The notes: generated by a model not told the origin, from the sequence alone. A DNA stretch of 64,000 nucleotides from Allochromatium warmingii (GCF_900107145.1 NZ_FNOW01000002.1:62001-126000), one strand, 5' to 3'. Numbered from the stretch's first letter, positions 30,895 through 39,769 are shown. Numbers and translations: made by a program.

Positions 30895-33800
30895 ATGACC
30901 GATTTCATCACGTCCACCTCGCCGATTCGCTTAGGTCTGCTCAGTCCCTTGACGGGCTTGGTTTCTATCTATGGCCAAGAGATTGTTTGGGCTGGGCAGA
31001 TTGCGTGCGCTGAAGTCAACGCCGCTGGCGGCGTATTGGGGCGACCGCTCGAACTGAGCGTCGCCGATGATGGCAGCTTGCCGGAAACCGCTGTGCCTGC
31101 TGCCGAACGCCTGCTAGATGAATCCGGCTGTGTGGCGCTGATTGGGAATTTGCTCTCCAATTCACGCATCGCGGTTGCCAGTCAGGTCGCTGATGTGCGA
31201 CAAGTGCCCTATCTGAATTTCTCGTTTTATGAAGGCAGTATTCACAGCCGCTATTTTTTCCATTTTGCCGCCCTGCCGAATCAACAAATCGACCGCATGA
31301 TTCCCTACATGGCCCGCGCAATTGGGGCCAAGATGTTTTTTGCTGGCAGCAATTACGAATGGCCGCGTGGCTCAATTGACGCCGCACTGCGTGCGCTGCG
31401 TGAATGGGGCGGCGAGGTGGTGGGCGAGGACTATTTTCCATTAGGCCAAGCGCCAATTGATGAACTGCTCGACCGCGTGCGCTATTCGGGGGCGGATGTG
31501 TTTGTGCCCTATTTTGTCGGCTCCGAACAGGCGCAATTACTCACGCGCTTTGCCCAGCTTGGATTACAACGGCGTATGGCGGTGGTCATGGGGCATTATG
31601 ACGAGGCGATGGCCGCAACCCTTGCGCCAGAGGTGCGCGACGGGCTGTACTCGTGTAATACCTATTTTATGGCGCTCGACACCCCCATCAATCACCGCTA
31701 TCTCCAAGCACTTGCGACACTGCCGGACGTTACCGGCCTGTGGCCGACTGGCAATGGCGTGTTGACCAATTTTGGCGAAGGCGTCTATCTGTGTGTGCAG
31801 GCATTTGCGCACGCGGTCAATCAAGCTGGTTCGCTGCAAACAGATGCGGTGCTGACTGCCTTAGAACAGGTCACCATCGACGGCCCACAGGGAACCGTGT
31901 GCATGGATGCCGCAACCCATCATGCCCACGTCAACACCTATTTGGCACGCGGCACGCTGGACGGGCGTTTTGAGATCGTGACCGCCTTTGGTCGCCTGCC
32001 GCCGCATATTCCCGAACGCTATCGCGCCAACGCACAGCGCACGTCTCAGCTCCCCGACCCGCAGCCAGCGGCAGCTGCGCTCGCGGCGACCGCGACCGAC
32101 ACCACGCACGACAGCATTCTTGCCAACATTGATATTGGCGTGCTCGCTATCAGCGCCGATGGGCTGATTGCCGAGGCCAATCGACGCGGCGCGGACATGT
32201 TCGGCTACAGCGTCGCAGAGTTACTCGGGCTGCCGCTGCACGCATTGATTCCGCCGCAATTTCGTTCAGCGCATGCTGGTCATATCGCACACTTTTTGCA
32301 GGAGCCGATGGCCGAACGGCGTATGAGCGAACGCTCCGAACTGAGCGGGTATCGCAAAGATGGCTCTATATTTCCGATTGAAATTTCACTCTCACAGTTA
32401 CGAACCGGCACGCGCACCCTGATTATTGCGACCCTGCTCGACATCACCAACCGCAAACGCGCTGAAGAAGAATTAGTGTGGCAGGCGATTCACGATCCGC
32501 TCACTGGCCTACCTAATCGCACTTTGTTTCAGGAACGGCTCGAACGCGCACTGCGCCGCTCAAAACGTCAGGGCGCAAGCGTTGCGCTGCTGTGTATTGA
32601 TTTAGATGGGTTTAAGCTCGTCAATGACAGTCACGGCCATCAAATTGGTGATGAATTACTCAAAACCATTGGGCAACGCTTAGTCGATCATGTGCGTCCG
32701 GGCGATACCATTGCCCGCTTAGGCGGTGATGAATTTATCATTCTTTGCGAGCAGATTGACGCACCTGCGACGGTCGCCGGTCTCGCGGATCGGATCAATG
32801 ATTTATTGCGCGAGCCGGTCACTATTTTAGGACAACAATTATTTGCGACAGCCAGCATTGGATTAGCCATTGGTCACGGCACCACGCATAGCGCCGATGA
32901 TTTATTGCGCAATGCTGATTCAGCGATGTATCAGGCCAAAGAACAAGGCCGCGATGGCTGGCGATTTTTTAGCGAAGAAATTCACGAACAAGCCCGCCGC
33001 CGTCTCGATATTACCAATGGTTTAAGACAAGCCATTGAGCGCGATGAATTTCAAATTCGCTTTCAGCCGATTCTCTGTGCGCAGTCGCAAATTGTGCGCG
33101 GTGCGGAATTACTCTTGCGCTGGTTTCCGAGTGGTGGCGAAGTCTCACCCGCGCACTTTATTCCGATTGCTGAAATGAGCGGCTCGATTGTGCCGATTGG
33201 CAAATGGGTGTTTCAACAAGCCTGTTTCGCTGAAAAACAGTGGCGCGATCAATTTGGCACTGAAGCGCCCTATGTGAGCGTGAATGTCTCGGCGCGTCAA
33301 TTAAATGACGATGGGCTGGTTGATGAATTTCGCGCCATGCTCACCGCAAGCGGAGCCGATCCCGAGCGGATTGTGCTGGAATTAACGGAAACCTCGCTGA
33401 TGAGCGATGTGATTTTTAATCTCAGCGTGCTGCATCAATTAGCCAGTTTAGGGTTGCGCGTCGCAGTCGATGATTTTGGCACCGGCTATTCATCTTTAGC
33501 GCAATTATTGCGCTTACCGCTGAGTACGCTCAAAATCGACCGCGAATTTGTCGATGGACTGGATAAGCGCCATGATAGCCGTGCGATTGTGCGGGCGGTC
33601 TGTGGTATGGCGCGAGCGATGAATCTCAAGGTGATTGCTGAAGGCGTAGAAAATGCCAGTCAGTTTGGCTATTTGCGTGATCTCGGCTGTGATTATGTGC
33701 AGGGTTTTCATTTTTATCGCCCGCTGCCGCCGGATGAATTTGTCAGCTTGCTGCATGAATCGAGCGCCGCTGGTCGTTTAGTGACATCGGATGATTTGTA

Positions 33801-34254
33801 TTCGCTGCTCTATGTTAGTCAATCCGTGCGCCCAATGAACGAAGCAGAATTAAAAACGCTGCTCGATGGCACACGCGAACTCAATCGTGCTCAGGGCATT
33901 ACCGGCTTTTTATTGTATTTTAATCAATCGTTTATGCAAATACTTGAAGGCCAACGCTCGCGACTGCAAGCTGTCTGGGAGCGGATTCGCCGCGATCCAC
34001 GCCATCATAATTTGCGCATTGTTTTTGAGGGCGGGATTCAACAACGCGCATTTGTTGGCTGGAGTATGGGTTTTCGAGATATTGAACATATTCGCCCGGG
34101 TTCGCTCTTTCAGGGTCAATGCGGACGTGCCATTGATTTTCTGGAAATGGCGCAAGATCCGCGAGTCTGTTACAACTTTATTGTCGCGTTTGCACCGGAA
34201 ACCCAGTCGTTACCGACGAATTGGGATGGTGGGCGTGATGATCCGAGGCGTTGA
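30895..34254 (+). CDS. Peripla_BP_6-PAS-GGDEF-EAL-BLUF photoreceptor and c-di-GMP turnover protein
   Basis: Residues 1-370 match the AmiC/branched-chain-amino-acid type binding fold (IRLGLLSPLTGLVSIYGQEI), but there is no signal peptide or membrane helix, so this sensor is probably cytoplasmic like AmiC. A PAS domain (about 400-525) follows. The GGDEF domain has ARLGGDEF with an RPGD inhibitory site. The EAL domain reads ELLLRW instead of EAL but keeps LELTETSLM and DDFGTGYSS. Residues 968-1062 form a BLUF domain: Tyr973, Asn997, Gln1015, Trp1056 and Met1058 have exactly the spacing of the flavin-binding residues of cyanobacterial Slr1694. Blue light and a small ligand would thus both tune c-di-GMP. 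Confidence 0.92.
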   Translation: MTDFITSTSPIRLGLLSPLTGLVSIYGQEIVWAGQIACAEVNAAGGVLGRPLELSVADDGSLPETAVPAAERLLDESGCVALIGNLLSNSRIAVASQVADVRQVPYLNFSFYEGSIHSRYFFHFAALPNQQIDRMIPYMARAIGAKMFFAGSNYEWPRGSIDAALRALREWGGEVVGEDYFPLGQAPIDELLDRVRYSGADVFVPYFVGSEQAQLLTRFAQLGLQRRMAVVMGHYDEAMAATLAPEVRDGLYSCNTYFMALDTPINHRYLQALATLPDVTGLWPTGNGVLTNFGEGVYLCVQAFAHAVNQAGSLQTDAVLTALEQVTIDGPQGTVCMDAATHHAHVNTYLARGTLDGRFEIVTAFGRLPPHIPERYRANAQRTSQLPDPQPAAAALAATATDTTHDSILANIDIGVLAISADGLIAEANRRGADMFGYSVAELLGLPLHALIPPQFRSAHAGHIAHFLQEPMAERRMSERSELSGYRKDGSIFPIEISLSQLRTGTRTLIIATLLDITNRKRAEEELVWQAIHDPLTGLPNRTLFQERLERALRRSKRQGASVALLCIDLDGFKLVNDSHGHQIGDELLKTIGQRLVDHVRPGDTIARLGGDEFIILCEQIDAPATVAGLADRINDLLREPVTILGQQLFATASIGLAIGHGTTHSADDLLRNADSAMYQAKEQGRDGWRFFSEEIHEQARRRLDITNGLRQAIERDEFQIRFQPILCAQSQIVRGAELLLRWFPSGGEVSPAHFIPIAEMSGSIVPIGKWVFQQACFAEKQWRDQFGTEAPYVSVNVSARQLNDDGLVDEFRAMLTASGADPERIVLELTETSLMSDVIFNLSVLHQLASLGLRVAVDDFGTGYSSLAQLLRLPLSTLKIDREFVDGLDKRHDSRAIVRAVCGMARAMNLKVIAEGVENASQFGYLRDLGCDYVQGFHFYRPLPPDEFVSLLHESSAAGRLVTSDDLYSLLYVSQSVRPMNEAELKTLLDGTRELNRAQGITGFLLYFNQSFMQILEGQRSRLQAVWERIRRDPRHHNLRIVFEGGIQQRAFVGWSMGFRDIEHIRPGSLFQGQCGRAIDFLEMAQDPRVCYNFIVAFAPETQSLPTNWDGGRDDPRR

Positions 34255-34260
34255 ATATAA

Positions 34261-34352
34261 GCTGCCAGCTATCAGCTTCCAGCCGCCAGCTTATCTGGTT
34301 ACGAAGCGTCAGCTTCTCATCCAAAATAGCTGGAAGCTGGCGACTGAAAGCT
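34261..34352. repeat. Dispersed CAGC/GCTG-rich repeat, copy 3, with inverted arms
   Basis: The left arm AGCTATCAGCTTCCAGC (from 34267) and right arm TAGCTGGAAGCTGG (from 34327) are imperfect reverse complements and can fold into a long hairpin. It lies between the BLUF gene and the DUF3334 gene and may also act as a terminator. It resembles the copies at 5854, 17626, 43701 and 49870. Confidence 0.65.
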
Positions 34353-34388
34353 AACAAACACCCCCCACTCACTTGAGGAACGACATTC

Positions 34389-35078
34389 GTGCTCAAAAAA
34401 GATGTTATTTCAACAGACGATATCCTGTTGATTCTCTGCACTTCGGTTAAACGGGTGCTGTCAGCGGCGACCAAAACTCAGATTGAGTATTCGCCGATGG
34501 TGCAAAAAATTACCCGCACCTGTCTGCGACCCGATATCGGCTGTTTTGTGCTATTCGATGGCGGCTTTTCTGGCTTGGTCATCATCAATTTCTCGGCGCA
34601 ATCCGCAATGGAACTCTATCGCGCCTATATGATGAGTATGGGAATGCCCGAATCGGAATTAGCGACCCGCCATACCTCAGAAGAAGTCGGCAATATGCTC
34701 GGCGAGCTGATGAATCAAATTGTCGGGGATTTTACTGGCAAGATCGGAAGTGAGCTGCTGGTTTCGATCAATCAAAATCAGCCCAAAATGCTCACGATCA
34801 ATAAAGAAGTCTTGGTTAGTATTGATACGAATCTCGATCAACCCCAAGCGCGGCGGGTGGCGTTTTCAACTGCCGGTCATAATGTGTTTTATATGGAGCT
34901 GGCGATGGATCGCACTAAGTTTATTAAGCTCCATGACTTCGAGAGCGAAGAAATCAATCCTGATCGCATCGTCGAAGAAATTAACCAGAAAAACTTAGCC
35001 GCGCAATCATCATCTGCTCCGCAAAATGCCAATCAATCGCTCGTCGATCAAGATTTGCTCGACGAGCTAGGAATTTGA
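34389..35078 (+). CDS. DUF3334 / CheX-like protein
   Basis: The 229-residue protein starts at GTG with GAGGAA about 8 bases upstream. Its sequence follows the DUF3334 family: DDILLILCTSVKRVLSAATK, then LRPDIGCFVLFDGGFSGLV, MGMPESELATRHTSEEVGNM and QPKMLTINKEVLVSID. The fold is CheX/CheC-like, and GELMNQIVGDF carries an ExxN pair as in CheC-type phosphatases, so dephosphorylation of a response regulator is plausible. The C-terminal 30 residues are Gln/Asn/Ser-rich and probably flexible. It is convergent with the next gene and close to the chemosensory cluster. Confidence 0.75.
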   Translation: MLKKDVISTDDILLILCTSVKRVLSAATKTQIEYSPMVQKITRTCLRPDIGCFVLFDGGFSGLVIINFSAQSAMELYRAYMMSMGMPESELATRHTSEEVGNMLGELMNQIVGDFTGKIGSELLVSINQNQPKMLTINKEVLVSIDTNLDQPQARRVAFSTAGHNVFYMELAMDRTKFIKLHDFESEEINPDRIVEEINQKNLAAQSSSAPQNANQSLVDQDLLDELGI

Positions 35079-35123
35079 CGCTGCGTTAAATAGCAGTCAT
35101 ATAAAATGATCGGGCGCGATACA

Positions 35124-35570
35124 TTAGCGCCCGGTCATCACCCGCGCCCGCGCAATCAGTTCGTCAATTTCACGCTCGGCGGCGGCCCAATCTTCCGCAT
35201 CATGGCCCGGGGCAAAGTTGCGTTTTTCAGCTTTGTAATAGGCTGCTTCGCGGATCATATCTTGGCGTTTTTCTTCTGAAACTGTCGCTAATTGGCGCAA
35301 ACTACCTTGATGATCGGAAAGCTTGGGCGGCGCGGCGGCGGCACTGGTTTTGCCACGTTTCGCGCTTGCCGTCGGCGCAGCGGATGCAGTCTTGCTGGCT
35401 GCTTTCGTGGCGCGTTTGGGTGCGCTGGTCGCTTTGCTGGGGTGCGCCGCTTGAGCAGCGGGTGCGGCAGGGGTCGCGGGCGCGGGCGCAGACGGGGCGT
35501 GCTCGACCGCTTTAGGTGTGCTTGCTTTTTTCGCTGCGGTTTTTTTGGTTACGATCTGATTATCAGCCAT
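35124..35570 (-). CDS. Ala/Lys-rich protein with C-terminal DUF2934 domain
   Basis: An ATG at 35570 gives MADNQIVTKKTAAKKASTPK; a start 45 codons further upstream would add a poorly conserved-looking extension. Residues 1-95 are a low-complexity Ala/Pro/Lys/Thr tract like histone H1-type tails. The last 45 residues (EKRQDMIREAAYYKAEKRNF onward, then AAEREIDELIARA) match DUF2934, a small helical domain of unknown role. Nucleic-acid binding by the basic tail is plausible but not shown. It lies downstream of the Rsb/histidine kinase run after 176 non-coding bases, so it may have its own promoter. Confidence 0.7.
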   Translation of the reverse strand: MADNQIVTKKTAAKKASTPKAVEHAPSAPAPATPAAPAAQAAHPSKATSAPKRATKAASKTASAAPTASAKRGKTSAAAAPPKLSDHQGSLRQLATVSEEKRQDMIREAAYYKAEKRNFAPGHDAEDWAAAEREIDELIARARVMTGR

Positions 35571-35746
35571 GTCGTCGCTCGTTTTTTCGATTCGGTTGGC
35601 ATGTTGTATAGCATACACAACAATTCTGGGATACGGCGGGTTTATAACGGTTTGTGCCTGAGTTGTCGCACTGTTATCAGTGCCAAGCAGCGTGACTGAC
35701 AGCATTGATTGGGCCGTGATTGACCCGCTCGCCGCTCACGCTCCGC

Positions 35747-36856
35747 TCAGGGTGCTGCCGTATCCGCATCAGCTCCATCGCCGGATTCTGCCTCTGGTTC
35801 GGCGACCAAACGCGGCAACTCGATCACAAAGCGGCTGCCGTGTCCGGGTTCGCTTTCTAGCTCAATCTGCCCGCCGAGTTTGCTCACCAGCCCATGCACC
35901 ACCGATAACCCCAGCCCGCTGCCTTTGCCCGGCGCTTTGGTGGTGAAAAAGGGATCAAATACCCGCTCGCGCACCTCGGGCGTCATGCCTTCGCCGTCGT
36001 CGCTGATGGTCAGGCGCAACCATTCTGGCGTTGCGTGTGCCGCGTCGGCGGGCGCTGGTTTGGGCGCAAGCTGGATGTCGATATGGCCGCCGCTCGCGCC
36101 CAGCGCATCGGCAGCATTGATGCACAGATTCATCACAATTTGCTGAATTTGACTCGGCTCGGCCAGCACCCACGCGGCATCGAGTTCGGCGGTAAAGGCG
36201 ACCCGCGCATTGACCGGCAGCGATGCGCGGAGCAGCGTCAGGGTTTCATCGACAAGCGCGATCACCTCGACCGGCACCGGCGCGTCGGTCAGATCGCGGG
36301 CAAAAGCAAGCATCCGCGCAATCAGATCGCGGGCGCGAAAGCTGGCTTGTTGAATATATTGCACATGACGGCGACCGGCTGATTCGGGAGCCAGATCATC
36401 TTCAAGCAGCTCGCTAAAACCGAGAATCGCGCCGAGGATGTTATTGAAATCATGGGCAATGCCGGCGGCTAGGGTGCCAATCGCTTCGAGGCGGCGCGAT
36501 TGTTCGAGCCGCGCATTCACCAGCGTCATGGCGCGGTGCTCAAGCTGTTCACGAAACGCCAAGCTATAGGCCATCGACGCTTCCATCAGCGGCGCGGTAA
36601 CGCGAGCGGCGACCTGTCCGAGTGGCAAGCTGGGATTGGCTTGTGCCAGATGCAGCAAGGCTTCGTGATGCAGTTCACCGACCTCTTCGAGCGGAATTTC
36701 GAGCGCAATCAGATCGCGCCCCAAATCAGAGGCTTCGATCAGCGCCATTTCCAGTGTGATCGCATCTTTCGCAAACACGGCTCGCTGTAAAACATCGGCA
36801 TAAAGTCGGGCGATGTCGTGGCGCGATGACGCAGAAACGAGTTCGGATTCAACCAT
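35747..36856 (-). CDS. Histidine kinase with RsbU-N-like domain (stressosome output)
   Basis: The ATG at 36856 overlaps the upstream phosphatase gene by 8 bases and is preferred to a start 45 codons earlier. Residues 10-105 resemble the RsbU N-terminal domain that binds RsbT (ARLYADVLQRAVFAKDAITL, then PLEEVGELHHEALL). The kinase core follows: His135 in GIAHDFNNILGAILGFSELL, N-box MNLCINAADALGAS, DDGEGM and GKGSGLGLSVVHGLV. There is no membrane segment. Known RsbU proteins use this domain to receive RsbT; here the phosphatase is replaced by a kinase, so stress would feed a phosphorelay. No partner response regulator is adjacent. Confidence 0.85.
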   Translation of the reverse strand: MVESELVSASSRHDIARLYADVLQRAVFAKDAITLEMALIEASDLGRDLIALEIPLEEVGELHHEALLHLAQANPSLPLGQVAARVTAPLMEASMAYSLAFREQLEHRAMTLVNARLEQSRRLEAIGTLAAGIAHDFNNILGAILGFSELLEDDLAPESAGRRHVQYIQQASFRARDLIARMLAFARDLTDAPVPVEVIALVDETLTLLRASLPVNARVAFTAELDAAWVLAEPSQIQQIVMNLCINAADALGASGGHIDIQLAPKPAPADAAHATPEWLRLTISDDGEGMTPEVRERVFDPFFTTKAPGKGSGLGLSVVHGLVSKLGGQIELESEPGHGSRFVIELPRLVAEPEAESGDGADADTAAP

Positions 36857-37457
36857 GACGATAGAGCAACAGGCTGGCATCGTCACGCACAGTGGCCCAG
36901 TGTTCGAGCCACTGTGCGGCGAGTTGGTCAGAGGGTGGGTGGAGAGCGTGCGGCACGGCGTCGAGAAAGCCGGCATTTTCCGGCAAGCCATCGGAAAACA
37001 TCAGCAGCCAATCGCCCGCTGTCAGCGCGAGCTGTTCGAGGCGCAGGCCATCGAATCCGGCCCCAACGATCCCGCGTGCTCCGCTGAGGCGTTTGGTGCC
37101 CTGCGCCTGTTGGAGCACGGTGCGAATATTGCCGACTGCGGCTTGTACGAAACGTGAGGCGGTCAAATCAATATCCACCACCGCCAGCGCCACCCCGCGT
37201 GTATCTATCAGGGCGCGGTCGCAGTGGTCAAACAGGGTGTTGAGATCTAGGTCAAGATGGGCGCTTAACTCGCGCATCACGCGGGTTGCCGCCTGATGCG
37301 CGGCGCTGCCGTGACCTAAGCCATCGGCCAGCGCCAGCCGCCAGCCGTTCGGTTGTCGCCAACAGCCAATTTGATCGCCGCAGACCGGCTCGCCGGGCAG
37401 TGGCCGCAGGGCGCACCCGATTTGCGCCACAGGTTGAGCCAGCGGTGTTACCGCCAT
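36849..37457 (-). CDS. rsbX: PP2C-like serine phosphatase, RsbX type
   Basis: The 202-residue protein has the single-domain SpoIIE/RsbX phosphatase layout. EPVCGDQIGCW supplies the first metal Asp, LALADGLGHGSAAHQAA the Asp-Gly motif, and MFSDGLPE the second. RsbX resets stressosomes by dephosphorylating RsbR and RsbS. It overlaps both neighbours by about 10 bases, so the run from rsbR to the kinase is one transcription unit. Confidence 0.85.
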   Translation of the reverse strand: MAVTPLAQPVAQIGCALRPLPGEPVCGDQIGCWRQPNGWRLALADGLGHGSAAHQAATRVMRELSAHLDLDLNTLFDHCDRALIDTRGVALAVVDIDLTASRFVQAAVGNIRTVLQQAQGTKRLSGARGIVGAGFDGLRLEQLALTAGDWLLMFSDGLPENAGFLDAVPHALHPPSDQLAAQWLEHWATVRDDASLLLYRHG

Positions 37458-37915
37458 TTGATCGCCCGCACGCGCACCCCGCCGCTCGGCACTGCTTCGA
37501 GGCTAAAGGCATCCATCAAGCGTTTGACACCGGGTAGACCACAGCCCAGCCCCGAGCCGGTGCTATAGCCGTCGGTGAGCGCCAGTTCGGGATCGGCGAT
37601 CCCTGGGCCGCTATCCTCGACGATCAGTTCCAGACCGATGACGGTTTCACCCGTCGCATCAAACAGCGCATTGGCATAGAGCCAACCGCCGCCGGCATGG
37701 AGCCGCGCATTATTGGCCAGCTCCGAGGCAGCGGTCGCGATGTGATAGGCGGCACTGCGCGAAAAGCCTAAGCGTTCGGCTAACTGACGTGCTTGACGAC
37801 TGGCGGCCATCACATCCGATTCCCAATGAATCGGCAGATAGACCGCTGTCTCATAGCCGTAGGGAGTTGGCCAATGCAGCGGTGGTGGCACCACGCAATC
37901 CTGTATCAACAACAT
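37448..37915 (-). CDS. Second RsbT-like ATPase (anti-sigma-type serine kinase)
   Basis: A GHKL/HATPase-c2 domain of 155 residues. The N-box is HIATAASELANNARLHAGGG, the G1 box VEDSGPGI, and the G2 box TGSGLGCGLPGVKRLMDAF. It differs from the neighbouring RsbT by a 15-residue N-terminal extension. Many Rsb loci carry two such ATPases in tandem; the second may phosphorylate another STAS protein, such as the lone STAS protein at 41435. That pairing is inference. Confidence 0.85.
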   Translation of the reverse strand: MLLIQDCVVPPPLHWPTPYGYETAVYLPIHWESDVMAASRQARQLAERLGFSRSAAYHIATAASELANNARLHAGGGWLYANALFDATGETVIGLELIVEDSGPGIADPELALTDGYSTGSGLGCGLPGVKRLMDAFSLEAVPSGGVRVRAIKWR

Positions 37916-37926
37916 ACCGGTAGCCG

Positions 37927-38337
37927 TTATCCACGTTTGATGAGAGCGATGGTGATGCGTGTTGCTCCGGGTGCGGATTGGATCTCAAATTCATCGACCA
38001 GACGGCGCGTGCCCGGCAAGCCTGCGCCTAATCCACCGCTGGTGCTGTAGCCGTCGCACAAGGCCTGCTCCAGATCGGGAATGCCCGGCCCGTGATCTTC
38101 GATACAGACGCGGATGCAGCGGTGTGTACCCTGCGAGTCGTCGGCGATGCTGCACTGACCTTCACCAGCGTACTGGATGACGTTGCGGGCCAGTTCTGAC
38201 ACCGCCGTGGCGATGCGCGTCTGATCGGCCTTGCCGAAGCCGAGACGCTCGCAGAGTTCACGAGCGGCATGACGCGCCGTGACGATATCGAGCATGGAGC
38301 GAATCGGCAGGCGCTCAGTAGCAAAATGCTCAGACAT
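37927..38337 (-). CDS. rsbT: Serine/threonine-protein kinase RsbT (stressosome switch)
   Basis: RsbT phosphorylates RsbS and RsbR and is released to activate its output partner. The 136-residue sequence has TRIATAVSELARNVIQYAGE as N-box, CIEDHGPGIPDLEQAL as G1 and STSGGLGAGLPGTRRLVDEF as G2. Its ATG overlaps the end of rsbS by 8 bases. In this locus the probable downstream target is the histidine kinase with an RsbU-N-like domain. Confidence 0.9.
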   Translation of the reverse strand: MSEHFATERLPIRSMLDIVTARHAARELCERLGFGKADQTRIATAVSELARNVIQYAGEGQCSIADDSQGTHRCIRVCIEDHGPGIPDLEQALCDGYSTSGGLGAGLPGTRRLVDEFEIQSAPGATRITIALIKRG

Positions 38338-38722
38338 CCTCGTCCTCGATAAAGCGGGTATCGCCCCGCTTGGCGATGCGACGCTTGAGGATTTCGAGGG
38401 CTTGCGCCAAGTTAAACGCGCAATCGGCCCCGAGCAGGCCGCGCCCCATTTCGATCAACGTCAGGGCAACAAAGGGCTGAATGCCGCAGATCACCACCTC
38501 GGCCCCGAGCAGGCGCACCATGTTAGCCGTATCGTTGATGACCCGCGCCATGTACGAATCGACCACATCGAGCGCGGTGATGTCGATAGCGACGCCCAGT
38601 GCCTCGATTTTGGCCACGCGCTCGACGAGATCGGATTGAAACTGCATCGCGTCGTTGTCGGTGAGATCGACTTGAATCGACACCAACACAATCCGCTCCA
38701 GCTCCAGAATCGGGATCCTCAT
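38330..38722 (-). CDS. rsbS: Stressosome scaffold RsbS (STAS protein)
   Basis: A single STAS domain of 130 residues. RIPILELERIVLVSIQVDL is the usual RsbS start. The phosphorylatable Ser is Ser56 in DVVDSYMARVI, matching Ser59 of B. subtilis RsbS. RsbS and RsbR build the 1.8-MDa stressosome shell that sequesters RsbT. Its start overlaps the rsbR stop by 4 bases. Confidence 0.92.
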   Translation of the reverse strand: MRIPILELERIVLVSIQVDLTDNDAMQFQSDLVERVAKIEALGVAIDITALDVVDSYMARVINDTANMVRLLGAEVVICGIQPFVALTLIEMGRGLLGADCAFNLAQALEILKRRIAKRGDTRFIEDEDV

Positions 38723-39576
38723 AGCTGGCGCTCGCTATTGAGCGGCGCAATACGCCGCTCGACAATCAACAGCGCCTCGGCGATGCCAGCGCGGAGCGTG
38801 GCGCGGCTGACGACATCGGCAAAGCGGATGCCGAGTTTAGTGAGCGTTTGCGCCCCTTCGGGACTGATGCCGGTCATCACGATGCGCGTTCCTAACAGTC
38901 GCGCCGCGTCGATAGTTTTCATCAGATGTTGCGCAACACTGGTATCGAGCACCGGCACGCCGGTGAGATCGAGGATCGTCACCCGCGCTTCATGCTCGGC
39001 GATGGCTTCGAGCAGCCGTTCGGTGACTTGACGGGCACGCAGGGTGTCAATCACACCCACCAGCGGCAGCAACAGCACCTGATGCCAGAGTTTCAGCACT
39101 GGGGTCGAAAGTTCAAGCAGCGACAAGCTTTGCTCGGTAATCAGTCGTTCGCGGATGTCCACAAAGGCTTTGAAGGCAAAGAGTGACAGCGCATCAAACA
39201 GCCGATCCAGCCACAACAACGATTCGACGACCGCATCGCTGCTGAGATCGAGCGCGAGCAGAGCGCGTGCCAGCCGTTGCTTGAGCGCCAACAGTGACCC
39301 GACGGTTTCCGACGGACTCGCCAGTTGCCGCGCCTGCTCGGTGACCAAGCGGTTGAGATAGCGCCCAAGTTCGCTATCGGGGTCGAGCATGAAATCGTGA
39401 GCGTTGGGACGCTCGGCCAGCGTCGTCAGAACCGCATCAAACAGCGATTCGCGCTGCGCATCAAGGCCGGGCGGATGCGGGGAATGCCGGTCAACCGCTG
39501 CTGCCAAATGCTGCAACCAGTCGGTGAGAATCTCAGCGCGGTGCTCGCGTTGGAGGCGTTGAAAGGCAGTATTCAT
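38719..39576 (-). CDS. rsbR: Stressosome sensor RsbR (N-terminal sensor plus STAS)
   Basis: Residues 1-160 are a helical sensor domain, as in RsbR globin-like N-termini, though no heme-ligand claim is possible. The linker helix LPLVGVIDTLRARQVTERLL leads to the STAS domain. Thr212 in VPVLDTSVAQHL and Thr244 in GAQTLTKLGI align with the two regulatory Thr residues of B. subtilis RsbRA. The signal sensed is unknown. It is the first gene of the module, behind a long inverted repeat that separates it from the receptor gene. Confidence 0.92.
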   Translation of the reverse strand: MNTAFQRLQREHRAEILTDWLQHLAAAVDRHSPHPPGLDAQRESLFDAVLTTLAERPNAHDFMLDPDSELGRYLNRLVTEQARQLASPSETVGSLLALKQRLARALLALDLSSDAVVESLLWLDRLFDALSLFAFKAFVDIRERLITEQSLSLLELSTPVLKLWHQVLLLPLVGVIDTLRARQVTERLLEAIAEHEARVTILDLTGVPVLDTSVAQHLMKTIDAARLLGTRIVMTGISPEGAQTLTKLGIRFADVVSRATLRAGIAEALLIVERRIAPLNSERQL

Positions 39577-39672
39577 ATTAAAATCATAATTCCTAAAAAG
39601 GCGCAGGGATGGTTCGCAGTGCTGACCCTAATCTTAGACCATTTCTGGCGATGAGCGGGATGGTGTGTTGAA

Positions 39673-39769
39673 ATTAGACAGGATTGACAGGATTTCTCAA
39701 GATTAACAGGATTTTTTAAAAAATTTATAGCTTGTTAATCCTGTCATAATTTTGTCAATCCTGTCTAAT
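39673..39769. repeat. Long inverted repeat of the ACAGGATT family
   Basis: ATTAGACAGGATTGACA at 39673-39689 and its exact reverse complement at 39753-39769 form a 17-bp perfect stem. ACAGGATT occurs three times in the left half. It lies between rsbR and the receptor gene. A related copy is at 47834-47906. It is a potential strong hairpin, terminator or mobile palindrome. Confidence 0.75.

Noticed and set aside
38279..39031. Open frame of 250 codons opposite rsbS and rsbR
   Set aside because: Low-complexity Ser/Arg-rich product without motifs; the opposite strand encodes clear Rsb proteins.
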